A DNA stretch of 64,000 bases. Origin: Burkholderiales bacterium RIFCSPLOWO2_12_FULL_61_40. GTDB lineage: Bacteria; Pseudomonadota; Gammaproteobacteria; Burkholderiales; Burkholderiaceae_C. Both the position numbers and the translations under genes were made by a program. This document shows positions 25,904-35,278 of the stretch, piece by piece. Position 1 is the stretch's first letter; each line of letters opens with the position of its first letter. The notes under the pieces were generated by a model. The model was not told the origin of the DNA. It ran no database searches and was given only the letters and a program-made list of their open reading frames with translations. Where the stretch lies: contig MESI01000102.1 of the NCBI GenBank assembly GCA_001770935.1, forward strand, positions 115,479-179,478. Direction: 5' to 3'.

Positions 25904-28474
25904 TCAGCCTTTGGCCACTTTGGCCGCGATGTGGGCCAGGGCCTCTTCCACCTGGTCGACCAGAATCAGGCAAAGCTCCCCGGCCTGAAGTTTGTCCATG
26001 GCGGTGTTAATCGCCAAAAATTCGCCACGGATTTCCGTGAAGCTGGTGGTGCGGCGCGCCTGGGCCAGGCCTTCGCGTAAGAGCGCAATGACCTCGCCGT
26101 CCTGGCGGCCACGCTGGCACTGGTCTTCAAACAAAACGACCTCGTCAAAAGCGTCGCCCAGAATCTGGGTTTGCTGGCGTATGTCCTGGTCGCGCCGGTC
26201 GCCCGCTCCGCTGATGACCACCGAGCGACGCGTGGCAGGCATACCCTCCACTGCGCTGACCAGGGCCACCATGGCGTCCGGGTTGTGGCCGTAGTCTGCG
26301 ATCACGGTGGCGCCCCGGTGCTGGAACAGGTTAAAACGCCCCTGCGCGTTGTCGTTGGCGTTGGAAAAGCCGGTCAGCCCGCGGCGAATGGTGGTCCAGT
26401 CCACCCCCAGCGCCCAGGCGGCTGCCAAGGCAGCCATCACGTTTTCCACCTGGAAGCTGATGACTCCGCCCAGGGTCACCGGGATGTCGGCGAGCGCGAT
26501 GGCTTGCTGCACGTCGCCTTTCACGGCCATCAGGTGGCCCTGGTCCACGTACACCACCGCATGGCCCTGCGCACGGTGCGTGGCAATCACCGGGTGAAAT
26601 TTGTCGCGTGCAAAAAATGTGACCGCTCCTTTGCATTTGCCCGCCATGGCGGCCACGATGGGGTCGGCGGCATTGAGCACCGCTGTGCCCGAGGCCGCCA
26701 CGTTCTGAACGATCACCCGCTTGAGGACTGCCAGTTCATTGACCGTGGTGATGTAGTTCAGGCCCAGGTGGTCGCCGCTGCCCACATTGGTGACCACGGC
26801 CACGTCGCAGCGGTCAAAGGCCAGGCCCTCGCGCAACACGCCACCGCGGGCGGTTTCCAGCACGGCTGCGTCGACATCGGGATGCAGCAGCACGCTGCGG
26901 GCACTCTTGGGGCCGCTGCAGTCGCCGGTGTCAATACAGTCACCCCCAACATACACACCATCGGTGTTGGTCATGCCGACGCACATGCCGTTTTGTGCCA
27001 GCAGGTGAGAAATCAGACGCACCGTGGTGGTTTTTCCGTTGGTGCCGGTCACGGCCACGATGGGGATGCGGCCGTCTTGTCCGCTCTTGAACATGCTCGA
27101 AATAATGGCTTCGCCGACGGCCCGGCCCTTGCCAAAAGAGGGTGTCAGGTGCATGCGCAGGCCCGGCGCGGCGTTGACCTCGACGATGCCGCCGCCCTGG
27201 TCTTCGATGGGGCGCAGAATGCTGTCGCACACCACGTCCACGCCACACACGTCCAGACCCACCATGTGCGCAGCTGCAATGGCGCGGGCTGCGACCTCGG
27301 GATGCACGTCGTCGGTCACGTCGGTGGCCGAGCCACCGGTGGACAGGTTGGCGTTGTTGCGCAGATTGACGCGCTGCCCTGGTGCGGGAATGGATTCTGC
27401 GGTGAATCCCTGGGTCGCCAGGCAGGCGCGGGCGATGTCGTCAAAGCGGATTTTGGTCAGCGAGGTGGCGTGGCCTGCGCCGCGTTTGGGGTCCAGGTTC
27501 ACCTGATCCACCAGTTCGGTGATGGTGTGGACGCCATCGCCCAGCACTTTGGGCGGGTCACGGCGCGCGGCAGCCACCATTTTGTCGCCCACCACCAGCA
27601 GGCGGAAATCGTTGCCCGGCATGTACCGTTCCACCAGAATATCGTCACGAAATTCGGAAGCGGCGGCAAATGCCGTGACCAATTGTTCCTGGGTCGTGAT
27701 GTTGACCGTGACGCCTTTGCCCTGGTTGCCGTCGTTGGGTTTGACTACGACGGGCAGGCCGATCTCCAGTGCGGCCCGCCAGGCGTCGTCTGCATCGGTG
27801 ACCGCCCGTCCGTTGGGAACGGGCACGCCGGCGGCGGCCAGCAGCTTTTTGGTGAGGTCCTTGTCCTGCGCAATGGCCTCTGAAATGGCGCTGGTGATGT
27901 CCATTTCGGCGGCCTGAATGCGCCGTTGTTGGCTGCCCCAGCCCAGGCGCACCATGCTGCCCTCCGTCATGCGGCTGAACGGAATGTTGCGTGCCACGGC
28001 CGCATCCACGATGGATCCGGTGCTGGGCCCTAAGCGCACGTCTTCGTCCAACTCGCGCAACTGCGCCAGGGCATGTGCCAAATCAAACGCTGTGTCTTCC
28101 AGCGCCGACTGGCACAGGGATTGGGCCAACTCCAGGGCCAGGCGGCCTACCTCTTCTTCGCTGTACTCCACCACCACCTGGTACACCTGGGCCTCTACTG
28201 TGGGGGTGGTACAGCTGAATGTGACGGGACAGCCCGCTTGCGCCTGCAGCCCCAAGGCGGCCAATTCCAGTACGCGGGCCATGGGAATGGTGTCGTCGTG
28301 GCCGGTGGGTTGGAACGGGCTGATCTCGGGAAAGCGTGCCCGCAGGCGCGTCTCGAATCCGGCAATTTTCCCGACGGAGCATTCCTGCGTGCTGCATGCC
28401 ACCACGGACTGGATGGCCGTGTGGTGGCTCCACAGGTTGGGGCCGCGCAGGGCTCTGATGCGTGTAACTTCCAT
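25904..28474 (-). CDS. cphA: cyanophycin synthetase
   Basis: The 856-residue protein has the full CphA layout. An N-terminal domain (about 1-160) is followed by an ATP-grasp domain (about 200-450) with VVVKPNDGNQGKGV and GGIVEVNAAPGLRMHL. A Mur-ligase-like domain has the P-loop VTGTNGKTTTVRLI near residue 477 and a C-terminal half with ADYGHNPDAM. CphA polymerises aspartate and arginine without a ribosome into multi-L-arginyl-poly-aspartate, a cytoplasmic nitrogen store. It starts 7 nt after the stop of the second synthetase gene, so they form one operon. No cyanophycinase gene is in the window. Confidence 0.94.
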   Translation of the reverse strand: MEVTRIRALRGPNLWSHHTAIQSVVACSTQECSVGKIAGFETRLRARFPEISPFQPTGHDDTIPMARVLELAALGLQAQAGCPVTFSCTTPTVEAQVYQVVVEYSEEEVGRLALELAQSLCQSALEDTAFDLAHALAQLRELDEDVRLGPSTGSIVDAAVARNIPFSRMTEGSMVRLGWGSQQRRIQAAEMDITSAISEAIAQDKDLTKKLLAAAGVPVPNGRAVTDADDAWRAALEIGLPVVVKPNDGNQGKGVTVNITTQEQLVTAFAAASEFRDDILVERYMPGNDFRLLVVGDKMVAAARRDPPKVLGDGVHTITELVDQVNLDPKRGAGHATSLTKIRFDDIARACLATQGFTAESIPAPGQRVNLRNNANLSTGGSATDVTDDVHPEVAARAIAAAHMVGLDVCGVDVVCDSILRPIEDQGGGIVEVNAAPGLRMHLTPSFGKGRAVGEAIISSMFKSGQDGRIPIVAVTGTNGKTTTVRLISHLLAQNGMCVGMTNTDGVYVGGDCIDTGDCSGPKSARSVLLHPDVDAAVLETARGGVLREGLAFDRCDVAVVTNVGSGDHLGLNYITTVNELAVLKRVIVQNVAASGTAVLNAADPIVAAMAGKCKGAVTFFARDKFHPVIATHRAQGHAVVYVDQGHLMAVKGDVQQAIALADIPVTLGGVISFQVENVMAALAAAWALGVDWTTIRRGLTGFSNANDNAQGRFNLFQHRGATVIADYGHNPDAMVALVSAVEGMPATRRSVVISGAGDRRDQDIRQQTQILGDAFDEVVLFEDQCQRGRQDGEVIALLREGLAQARRTTSFTEIRGEFLAINTAMDKLQAGELCLILVDQVEEALAHIAAKVAKG

Positions 28475-28481
28475 GGTCTGC

Positions 28482-30656
28482 TCAGTAAGGGGTTTTTTTG
28501 TGGTTGGACTCGAAGGTGTGAAGGCCCGCAGCGATCAATTCTGGTGATATATCCAGCGCCCAGGCGGCGGCCACGGCGGCCATCACCATTTCTGGCTGTG
28601 CTGCTTTGGCCGGCTTGAGCGACGCCAGGGGCAGCAAGGGCGTTTCCTGCGGACCCTGGGCCAACACGATGGCGCCGTTGCGAATAAACACCACGCGCTC
28701 CCCCGCACTGCGGTGCTGCGCCACGGTGGTTTGGTCCGGGTCCAGGCTGTAGAAAATCACCTTGCCGTCGCAAAGTGCTGCCATTTCCACCACCTGGGGG
28801 TCCGCTGCATTGAGCACGGCAGTGCCACTGGGCAGCACCACGTCCACCTGGGTACGGGCCACTTTGTAGGTCTGCTCCGCATCCAGAATGTCGAAGTGGG
28901 CCAGGGGGGCTTCCCAGTTGGCGTCGGTGACAATGCCGACCGAACATTTGTCGTAGGCCAGGCCTTCGCCCAGAATCATCTGGCTGGAGTTCTCGAACAC
29001 GGCGGCCTGCACGGAGCGGTTGATCAAAATGCGCTGGCCAGCTTCCCAATGCGCGCAGTCGCTGGCGACGACCCGCCGACCGTCCAGGTACAGCCCTTCG
29101 CTGCAGGCCAGGCCCACATGTTTGCCACTGATGTGGACCAGCCAGGCCACCAGACGCGCGATGCGGCCGGTGTTTTGGGTGCCGGTGACGCCAATGATGG
29201 GAATACGGCCGTCTTTTTCTGTCCCGAACAAATGCTCAACGATGGCTTTTCCTACGGGGCGGCCATCGCCTTCGGCGGGTTTGATATGGGCAAGCAGGCC
29301 TGGGCTGGCATTGACCTCAATGACTGCCCCGCGCTGGCTCTTCATGGGGCGGGAAACGTCCTCCAGCACCATATCGACCCCAGCGATATCCAACCCGACG
29401 ATGCGTGCTGCCAGTGCGGCCACGGCGGCTACGGTCGGGTGCACGGTGTCGCTGACATCAAAAGCGACATTGCCATTGCGCTGGATCAGCACCCGCTGGC
29501 CCTTGGCCGGGGTGGACTCGGGAGTCAGCCCTACGCGTTCCAGTTCCAGGAGAATTTCAGCACTTTCGCTGGGGGTGACCTTGTTCAGTGGCGCCTCTTC
29601 ACCGCTACCGCGACGTGGATCAATGTTGATTTGCAAATCTGCCAGCGCATTGATGTTGGAGATTCCATCACCCACGACCCAGCAGGTCTCACCACGGGCT
29701 GCCGCCACCACGCGTTTGCCAACCACCAGCAAGCGGTGCTCATTGCCGGGGATAAACCGTTCCACGATGACGCTGCCGCCGCCCTTGCGGTGGGCCAGTT
29801 GAAATGCGGCGTGCACATCTGCCTGCGTGCACAAATCCAAAGACACGCCACGCCCGTGGTTGCCGTCGTAGGGTTTGACAGCAACGGGCAGGCCGATGTC
29901 CAGGGCTGCGGTCCAGGCATCGTCGGCATTTTTCACCAGTTGGCCCTCGGGCACCGGTACACCGCAGGACCGCAGCAAGGACTTGGTCAGGTCCTTGTCG
30001 CAGGCAATTTCCTCGGCTATGGCCGATGTCTGGTCGGTTTCGGCGGTCCAGATGCGGCGCTGGGCAATACCGTACCCCAGTTGGACCAGGTTCCCGTCGG
30101 TCAGGCGAATGGAGGGAATACGCCGGTCGGTGGCCGCATCGACGATGTGGGCGGTACTGGGGCCCAGACACAGCGAATCGACGTCATCGCGCAACCGGGC
30201 TACAGTGGCATCCAGGTCGTAAGGCGTGTTGTTGATGGCGGCCATGACCACATCGCGCGCTGCCGTCAATGCCGCACGGCCTACCGTCTCCTGCCGCGTG
30301 CGAAACGCAATTTTGTAGACGCCGCGTTGGGAGGTCTGGCGAGCCTTGCCAAAACCGGTGCGCATGCCGGCCAGGTTTTGCAGCTCCAGCGTGACGTGTT
30401 CCATGATGTGGGCCGCCCAGGTGCCTTCGCGCACCCGCTGCAAAAACCCGCCCCGCACGCCGGGGCTGCAATGGTGTTCGATCAATCCTGGCAACCAGGC
30501 CGTCAACCGCTCGTAAAATCCGGGGAGGGTGTTGGAGGGAAAGTCTTCCAGTTCACCAATGTCAACCCAGGCTTCAATGACCGGGCGATACGTCCAGATG
30601 TTGGGGCCACGAAGGTGTGTCACCCGAAGAATTTCAATGTTTTTCTTGGTCGTCAT
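28482..30656 (-). CDS. second cyanophycin synthetase-like protein (short, degenerate Mur-type P-loop)
   Basis: This 724-residue paralogue shares the N-terminal RVTHLRGPNIW and the ATP-grasp region (AVKPYDGNHGRGVSLD, AVIEVNASPGL) with CphA. In the Mur-ligase-like domain the P-loop is VTGTQNTGRIARL (residues 490-502), lacking the GKT of GTNGKTTT, and the C-terminal Mur domain present in CphA is absent. It resembles the second synthetases (CphA', CphA2 type) reported in some genomes, which keep the Asp-adding site but lose the Arg-adding site. That would fit joining of beta-Asp-Arg dipeptides, which is inference. The start is uncertain: ATG 30656 matches the family, but the frame is open to 30728 with another ATG at 30698. 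Confidence 0.85.
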   Translation of the reverse strand: MTTKKNIEILRVTHLRGPNIWTYRPVIEAWVDIGELEDFPSNTLPGFYERLTAWLPGLIEHHCSPGVRGGFLQRVREGTWAAHIMEHVTLELQNLAGMRTGFGKARQTSQRGVYKIAFRTRQETVGRAALTAARDVVMAAINNTPYDLDATVARLRDDVDSLCLGPSTAHIVDAATDRRIPSIRLTDGNLVQLGYGIAQRRIWTAETDQTSAIAEEIACDKDLTKSLLRSCGVPVPEGQLVKNADDAWTAALDIGLPVAVKPYDGNHGRGVSLDLCTQADVHAAFQLAHRKGGGSVIVERFIPGNEHRLLVVGKRVVAAARGETCWVVGDGISNINALADLQINIDPRRGSGEEAPLNKVTPSESAEILLELERVGLTPESTPAKGQRVLIQRNGNVAFDVSDTVHPTVAAVAALAARIVGLDIAGVDMVLEDVSRPMKSQRGAVIEVNASPGLLAHIKPAEGDGRPVGKAIVEHLFGTEKDGRIPIIGVTGTQNTGRIARLVAWLVHISGKHVGLACSEGLYLDGRRVVASDCAHWEAGQRILINRSVQAAVFENSSQMILGEGLAYDKCSVGIVTDANWEAPLAHFDILDAEQTYKVARTQVDVVLPSGTAVLNAADPQVVEMAALCDGKVIFYSLDPDQTTVAQHRSAGERVVFIRNGAIVLAQGPQETPLLPLASLKPAKAAQPEMVMAAVAAAWALDISPELIAAGLHTFESNHKKTPY

Positions 30657-30857
30657 GGCTGGTCGTGAATGATGCAGTCCACCGTTGTTGCGCTGCATGC
30701 GTTGTGTATTCTCGCTTGCCACTGGCACAGGGCTTGTAAGCGCGGTGAGCGGGCGTAGTATGGCTAGGTTAAGTCTGACGCAATCTCAGGGTGCTGCACT
30801 TCGGTGCTTCGTGCCGCCGGTGCTAAAAAGTAATTTCATAAAAATCTGCCGTTCTAA

Positions 30858-33134
30858 ATGACTATTGAAACCTCTGTGGCTGCGGTCTTGCCGGGTGAAC
30901 TCACTTCCTTGTGGCAAGACCAGGTGCATGCACAACTGCACCCGAATGAAAACGTTTTAGCGACACTGGAGGTTGACCTGGACACCCGCTTGCACTTTGT
31001 GAAAGGTGTCATCGTGGTCACCAATGAACGGCTGCTCAGTTGTGCCGAGGGGCAATCCACCTGGCAGCAATGGGCCTATCAGAAAGGCATGGCCTTACAC
31101 CACCATGACCATGCCGGGGTGGGGCATCTGGACCTGTTGGATGAGCACGGCTTACAGGCCACCTGGCGCTTCACGCTGGGGCAAAACCTGCATGCCATCC
31201 GCCTGGTCGATCATTTTGGCGCCCAACTGCAAAGCCATGTGTCTGGCCGCCCTTTGGCGCCAGCCCTGAAAAATAGCTGCCCTACCTGCAAGGCCGCGCT
31301 GGAGCCTGAGCAGGAAGAGTGTCCTATTTGCACCAAGGTGATCCATACACCTCCGTCGACCTGGACGCTGTTTCGGTTGTGGCGCTTTGCCAAACCCTAC
31401 CGTGGGCAATTGTTGCTGGGGTTTGTACTCATGCTCTTGGGCACTGCGGCCAGCCAGGTGCCGCCCTACCTCACTATTCCCTTGGTGGACCAGGTTTTGA
31501 TACCTTTTCAGAACGGGCAACACATCGAGCCCGGCACCATTGCCTGGTACCTCTCGGGTTTGCTGGCGTCCGGTGTGTTGGCCTGGGGCTTGAGTTGGGC
31601 CAAAACCTACATTCTGGCCTTGGTTTCCGAACGCATTGCGGCCGATTTGCGCACCACCACCTACGAGCATTTGCTGCGCTTGTCGCTGGAGTACTTTGGC
31701 GGCAAACGCACCGGAGATCTGCTGTCGCGCGTGGGCAGCGAGAGTGACCGCATTGCGGTGTATCTGTCGCTGCACCTGACCGACTTTGCCAGCGATGTGG
31801 TCATGATTGTGATGACGGCTGTGATCCTGTTTTCCATGAACCCGTACCTGGCCCTGATTACGTTAGTGCCTTTGCCGTTCATTGCCTGGATGATCCATTT
31901 TGTGCGTTACCGGCTGCGCACGGGCTTCGAAAAAATCGACCGGGTGTGGGGCGAGGTGACCAATGTGCTGGCCGACACCATTCCCGGCATCCGGGTGGTC
32001 AAGGCCTTTGCCCAGGAGCAACGCGAGGCCAAGCGCTTTCGCGAAGCCAACAAACACAATTTGCTGGTTAACGACCGTATCAACAAAATCTGGTCGCTGT
32101 TTTCGCCCAGTGTCTCCCTGCTGACCGAGATGGGATTGTTGGTGGTGTGGGGTTTCGGCATCTGGCAGGTGGCCCATGGCCAGATCACGGTGGGCATGTT
32201 GCTGGCGGCCATTGCCTACATCGGCCGTTTTTACGGGCGACTGGACTCCATGAGCCGCATTGTGTCGGTCACGCAAAAGTCGGCGTCTGCCGCCAAGCGT
32301 ATTTTTGACATCCTGGACCACGTCTCCAGCGTGCCCGAACCCGTGCAGCCGGTGCCGATGGGCAAGGTGCAGGGGCGCATTGAAGTGCGTGAAGTCGGTT
32401 TTCGCTACGGCAACCGGGAAGTTAACCGGGGCATCAGCCTGACCATTCAGCCCGGTGAAATGATTGGCCTGGTAGGCCACAGCGGCTCGGGCAAAAGCAC
32501 TTTGGTGAACCTGATTTGCCGTTTTTACGACGTCTCCGAAGGGGCGATCCTGGTGGATGGCGTGGACATCCGTTCCTATGCCATTGCCGATTACCGGCAA
32601 AACATCGGCCTGGTGCTGCAGGAGCCCTTTCTGTTTTTCGGCACCATTGCCGAGAACATCGCCTACGGCAAGCCGCACACCACGCGTGCCGAGATCATTG
32701 CCGCAGCACGCGCGGCCCATGCCCACGAATTCATCCTGCGGTTGCCGCAAGGGTATGACTCCATGGTGGGGGAGCGCGGCCAGGGCCTGTCGGGTGGCGA
32801 GCGCCAGCGCATCTCGATTGCGCGGGCGCTGCTGATTGACCCGCGCATTTTGATTCTGGACGAAGCCACCTCGTCGGTGGATTCTGAAACCGAAAAAGAA
32901 ATCCAGAAAGCCCTGGAAAACCTGGTGCAAGGCCGCACCACCATTGCCATTGCCCACCGCCTCTCCACTCTGCACCGGGCCGACCGCCTGGTGGTGCTGG
33001 ACCGGGGGCGTGTGGTGGAAGAGGGCACGCACGATGCACTCATGGCCCAAGAGGGCGCTTACTTCAACCTCTACCAGGCGCAGGCGCGCAATATGGACGT
33101 GGATATGGATGCCAACAAGGAGGAAAGCCAATGA
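30858..33134 (+). CDS. ABC transporter, fused permease and ATPase, with N-terminal zinc ribbon (cyanophycin-locus type)
   Basis: The 758-residue protein has three parts. Residues 1-165 form a soluble extension ending in CPTCKAALEPEQEECPIC (Cys 141, 144, 155, 158), a probable zinc ribbon. Six hydrophobic segments at about 180-470 form a type IV exporter domain. The ATPase has Walker A GHSGSGKST (540-548), signature LSGGERQR (644-651), Walker B ILILDEATSS and the H-loop His near 700. It is a half-transporter that would work as a dimer. The gene is divergent from the synthetase operon across about 200 nt and overlaps the DUF1854 gene by ATGA. I recall such transporters being annotated as cyanophycin-metabolism associated; their substrate is unknown. 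No Shine-Dalgarno is visible before ATG 30858. Confidence 0.86.
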   Translation: MTIETSVAAVLPGELTSLWQDQVHAQLHPNENVLATLEVDLDTRLHFVKGVIVVTNERLLSCAEGQSTWQQWAYQKGMALHHHDHAGVGHLDLLDEHGLQATWRFTLGQNLHAIRLVDHFGAQLQSHVSGRPLAPALKNSCPTCKAALEPEQEECPICTKVIHTPPSTWTLFRLWRFAKPYRGQLLLGFVLMLLGTAASQVPPYLTIPLVDQVLIPFQNGQHIEPGTIAWYLSGLLASGVLAWGLSWAKTYILALVSERIAADLRTTTYEHLLRLSLEYFGGKRTGDLLSRVGSESDRIAVYLSLHLTDFASDVVMIVMTAVILFSMNPYLALITLVPLPFIAWMIHFVRYRLRTGFEKIDRVWGEVTNVLADTIPGIRVVKAFAQEQREAKRFREANKHNLLVNDRINKIWSLFSPSVSLLTEMGLLVVWGFGIWQVAHGQITVGMLLAAIAYIGRFYGRLDSMSRIVSVTQKSASAAKRIFDILDHVSSVPEPVQPVPMGKVQGRIEVREVGFRYGNREVNRGISLTIQPGEMIGLVGHSGSGKSTLVNLICRFYDVSEGAILVDGVDIRSYAIADYRQNIGLVLQEPFLFFGTIAENIAYGKPHTTRAEIIAAARAAHAHEFILRLPQGYDSMVGERGQGLSGGERQRISIARALLIDPRILILDEATSSVDSETEKEIQKALENLVQGRTTIAIAHRLSTLHRADRLVVLDRGRVVEEGTHDALMAQEGAYFNLYQAQARNMDVDMDANKEESQ

Positions 33135-33658
33135 ACGCCCCCAGCACTCCAAGCCCCGATGCGTCTGTTCCGGCCCCCGCGCTTGCTTCTGCCGACACCT
33201 TTGTACTGGAGCGCAATGCCTTTGGGAAACTGGTGCTGACCTCTGCACAGGGGGGGCGTTTTGAAGGCGTGGTGCCGGTGCGGGCTTTCCCGGTGCAATC
33301 GCCCCAGGACGGCATCGCCATCGTGAACCTGGAGGGGCGCGAAGTGGCCTGGGTGGATCAACTCGCCCAGCTGCCTGAGCCTGCCCGATCACTGATCCAG
33401 GAAGAACTGGCAACCCGTGAATTCATGCCCGTGATTGAAAAAATTGTGTCGGTGACCAGTTTCTCCACACCGTGCACCTGGACCGTGGAAACCGACCGTG
33501 GCCGCACCGAATTTGTGTTGCGCGGCGAAGAAGATATTCGCCGCGTGGGCGCAGACGGCGCCTTGCTGGTGGCGGACTCCCACGGCATCCAGTTCCTGAT
33601 TCGCGACCCTATGGAATTGAACACGGCCAGCCGCAAAATTCTGGACCGGTTTTTGTAG
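33131..33658 (+). CDS. DUF1854 family protein, partner of the cyanophycin-locus ABC transporter
   Basis: The 175-residue protein has the DUF1854 pattern: ERNAFGKLVLTSAQGGRFEG, FPVQSPQDGIAIVNLEGREV, and FVLRGEEDIRRVGADGALLV. It has no signal peptide or transmembrane helix, so it should be cytosolic. Its start overlaps the stop of the ABC transporter gene (ATGA), implying fixed stoichiometry and probably physical interaction. The family lacks a known biochemical function; its repeated occurrence next to cyanophycin genes is my recollection of annotations, not something shown here. Confidence 0.84.
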   Translation: MNAPSTPSPDASVPAPALASADTFVLERNAFGKLVLTSAQGGRFEGVVPVRAFPVQSPQDGIAIVNLEGREVAWVDQLAQLPEPARSLIQEELATREFMPVIEKIVSVTSFSTPCTWTVETDRGRTEFVLRGEEDIRRVGADGALLVADSHGIQFLIRDPMELNTASRKILDRFL

Positions 33659-33685
33659 CCCTTTCGGGTGCAAGTGGGGGAATGC

Positions 33686-34435
33686 TTATTTGATGTACTG
33701 CCGTTGGATGGCGTCGATCTTTCCCTCGCGGCGCAGTTTGTCGATGGCCGCTTGCAGGCCTTTCACCAGAGCGGCATCTGAGTTGAGGTTGAGCGCAAAG
33801 TAGTAAGCGCCGCCGTCGGTCAGCTTCATCAGCTTGCTGACGGTGCTTGGCGCAATACCGGCATTGCGCAGGTTCCAGGCCATGCCAACTTCCGTGTCGA
33901 CCATCGCATCCACCGAGCCGTTGGTCAGCGTCCTCAATACGTCGGCGTTGGAGCTTTGCACCGTGAACGCCGAAGGTGGCACACCGACGGCCTCCAGATC
34001 CTGCTGGGCTGCTTCCTCGCGCACGACGCCGATACGGATTTTCGCAAGGTCCTTGAAGTCGCGCACGGACTGGGTTTGCGCGGTGTTGCCATAGACCCAG
34101 GTGGTGCGTGGCAAGATGGGGCCGACCCACAAAAATTCTTTTTCACGCGAGGGTTTGCGTGCGGTGGTGTAGACCACGGTATTGGGGACGTGGCTTGCGG
34201 TTTTGTAGGCCCGCGCCCAGGGAACGACCTGAAAAGTGCACTGCAACTTGGCAATGGCACAGGCTGCCCGCAGAATATCGGTGGAAATGCCCTTGACTTC
34301 CTTACCCTCTGCATAGTTGTAGGGTGGCCACTCCTCGGTGTAGGCCGCCAGTGGGGTGGCCCATGCGCAGGGCAGGGCGCACAGCCCGAACAGGGCACCA
34401 AGCCCCGCTTTTTTTCCACGAAGCAGTACGGTCAC
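33686..34435 (-). CDS. periplasmic substrate-binding protein (family 3 solute-binding fold)
   Basis: The 249-residue protein has a signal peptide (GLGALFGLCALPCAWA, cleaved near ATPLA). A bilobed binding domain follows: YTEEWPPYNYAEGKEVKGIS, then WVGPILPRTTWVY, and GSVDAMVDTEVGMAWNLR. It resembles the amino-acid-type ABC binding proteins and free-standing homologues that do not belong to a transporter. No permease or ATPase gene is adjacent, so it may be a stand-alone sensor or scavenger. The start is GTG at 34435, overlapping the stop codon of the methyltransferase gene (GTGA). Confidence 0.78.
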   Translation of the reverse strand: MTVLLRGKKAGLGALFGLCALPCAWATPLAAYTEEWPPYNYAEGKEVKGISTDILRAACAIAKLQCTFQVVPWARAYKTASHVPNTVVYTTARKPSREKEFLWVGPILPRTTWVYGNTAQTQSVRDFKDLAKIRIGVVREEAAQQDLEAVGVPPSAFTVQSSNADVLRTLTNGSVDAMVDTEVGMAWNLRNAGIAPSTVSKLMKLTDGGAYYFALNLNSDAALVKGLQAAIDKLRREGKIDAIQRQYIK

Positions 34436-35226
34436 ACCATCTCCAGCAAGAGGTATCCAAGAACAAAGGTCACGCGCACACCGCCTGGCGTCGCGAAGTG
34501 GCGGTCATAGTCGGCGGTCAACGCCTGTATTTCGCCGCGGGTCAAGGGCCGCTCACCCTGCGAGACGTCTCCGCCCGTGACCCCCATGGCGTGCAAACTG
34601 CGCAGCACCTCCAGGGCGCAGGCCTGGTCGTAATGGGACGTTGCCTGCTCCAGCCGTCGAATGCGTGCACCAGGAATGGCATTTGCGGCGCATTCCAATG
34701 CGTTCAGCGTGGGCAGGCGGCCTTTGGCCGGGTTGTGTGGGACAGCGGACCTGCGAGCGGCATGCAGCTCGCCCAGGGTGCCGTCCAGCATGATGCCAAT
34801 GGCCATCCATCCGCCGGGGCGGCACATCTTCGCCACATGGGCGATGCCTTCAGAAAACGGCTGCAACCATTGCAGGGCGCTGCTGCTGACGACCAGATCA
34901 AAGGGCCGATCCGCCTGAAAAGAAGCCACATCGCCTTGTACAAACCGTGCACGCGGGTCGCTGGAAAACGCTTGACGGGCTTGGTGGAGCATGCCGGGCG
35001 CGATATCCACCCCCAGGAGGTCTGCTTCAGGCCAGCGGTGTCTGGCCAGGGCAAGCAAGCGCCCCGGCCCGCAACCGGCATCCAGAATGCTGCCTGCTTC
35101 GGCCGTTGCGGGAACCAGGTTCAACACCCGGTGGGCCACCTGGTCTTGCATGTTGGACACCGCGGTATAGGTGTTGGCGGCGGCGGAAAAACGCGCGCCG
35201 ATGTTGTTGCCTGGACTGCGCTGCAT
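34432..35226 (-). CDS. SAM-dependent methyltransferase, BioC-like
   Basis: The 264-residue protein has the class I motif ILDAGCGPGRLLALA, motif II DLLGVDIAPGML, and DLVVSSSALQWL. The N-terminal FSAAANTYTAVSNMQDQVA is the BioC-type opening. BioC methylates malonyl-ACP to start pimelate assembly for biotin. The absence of other bio genes here weakens the assignment, so a related methyltransferase is possible. The ATG at 35226 is chosen over a TTG at 35250. It overlaps the downstream binding-protein gene by four bases. Confidence 0.7.
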   Translation of the reverse strand: MQRSPGNNIGARFSAAANTYTAVSNMQDQVAHRVLNLVPATAEAGSILDAGCGPGRLLALARHRWPEADLLGVDIAPGMLHQARQAFSSDPRARFVQGDVASFQADRPFDLVVSSSALQWLQPFSEGIAHVAKMCRPGGWMAIGIMLDGTLGELHAARRSAVPHNPAKGRLPTLNALECAANAIPGARIRRLEQATSHYDQACALEVLRSLHAMGVTGGDVSQGERPLTRGEIQALTADYDRHFATPGGVRVTFVLGYLLLEMV

Positions 35227-35278
35227 AAAAAGCGGGCTTGGCGCGCTCAATTTTCAAAAGTGTGGCGGCAGATTGCCG

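Noticed and set aside
26171..30668. Long plus-strand open frames opposite the two cyanophycin synthetases
   Set aside because: They are His/Gly/Val-rich antisense frames produced by GC-rich codon use on the other strand; no protein family is recognisable and the minus-strand genes are unambiguous.
30796..30807. GCAC-TTCG-GTGC hairpin in the divergent cyanophycin intergenic region as a terminator
   Set aside because: The stem is only 4 bp and no T-run follows on either strand.
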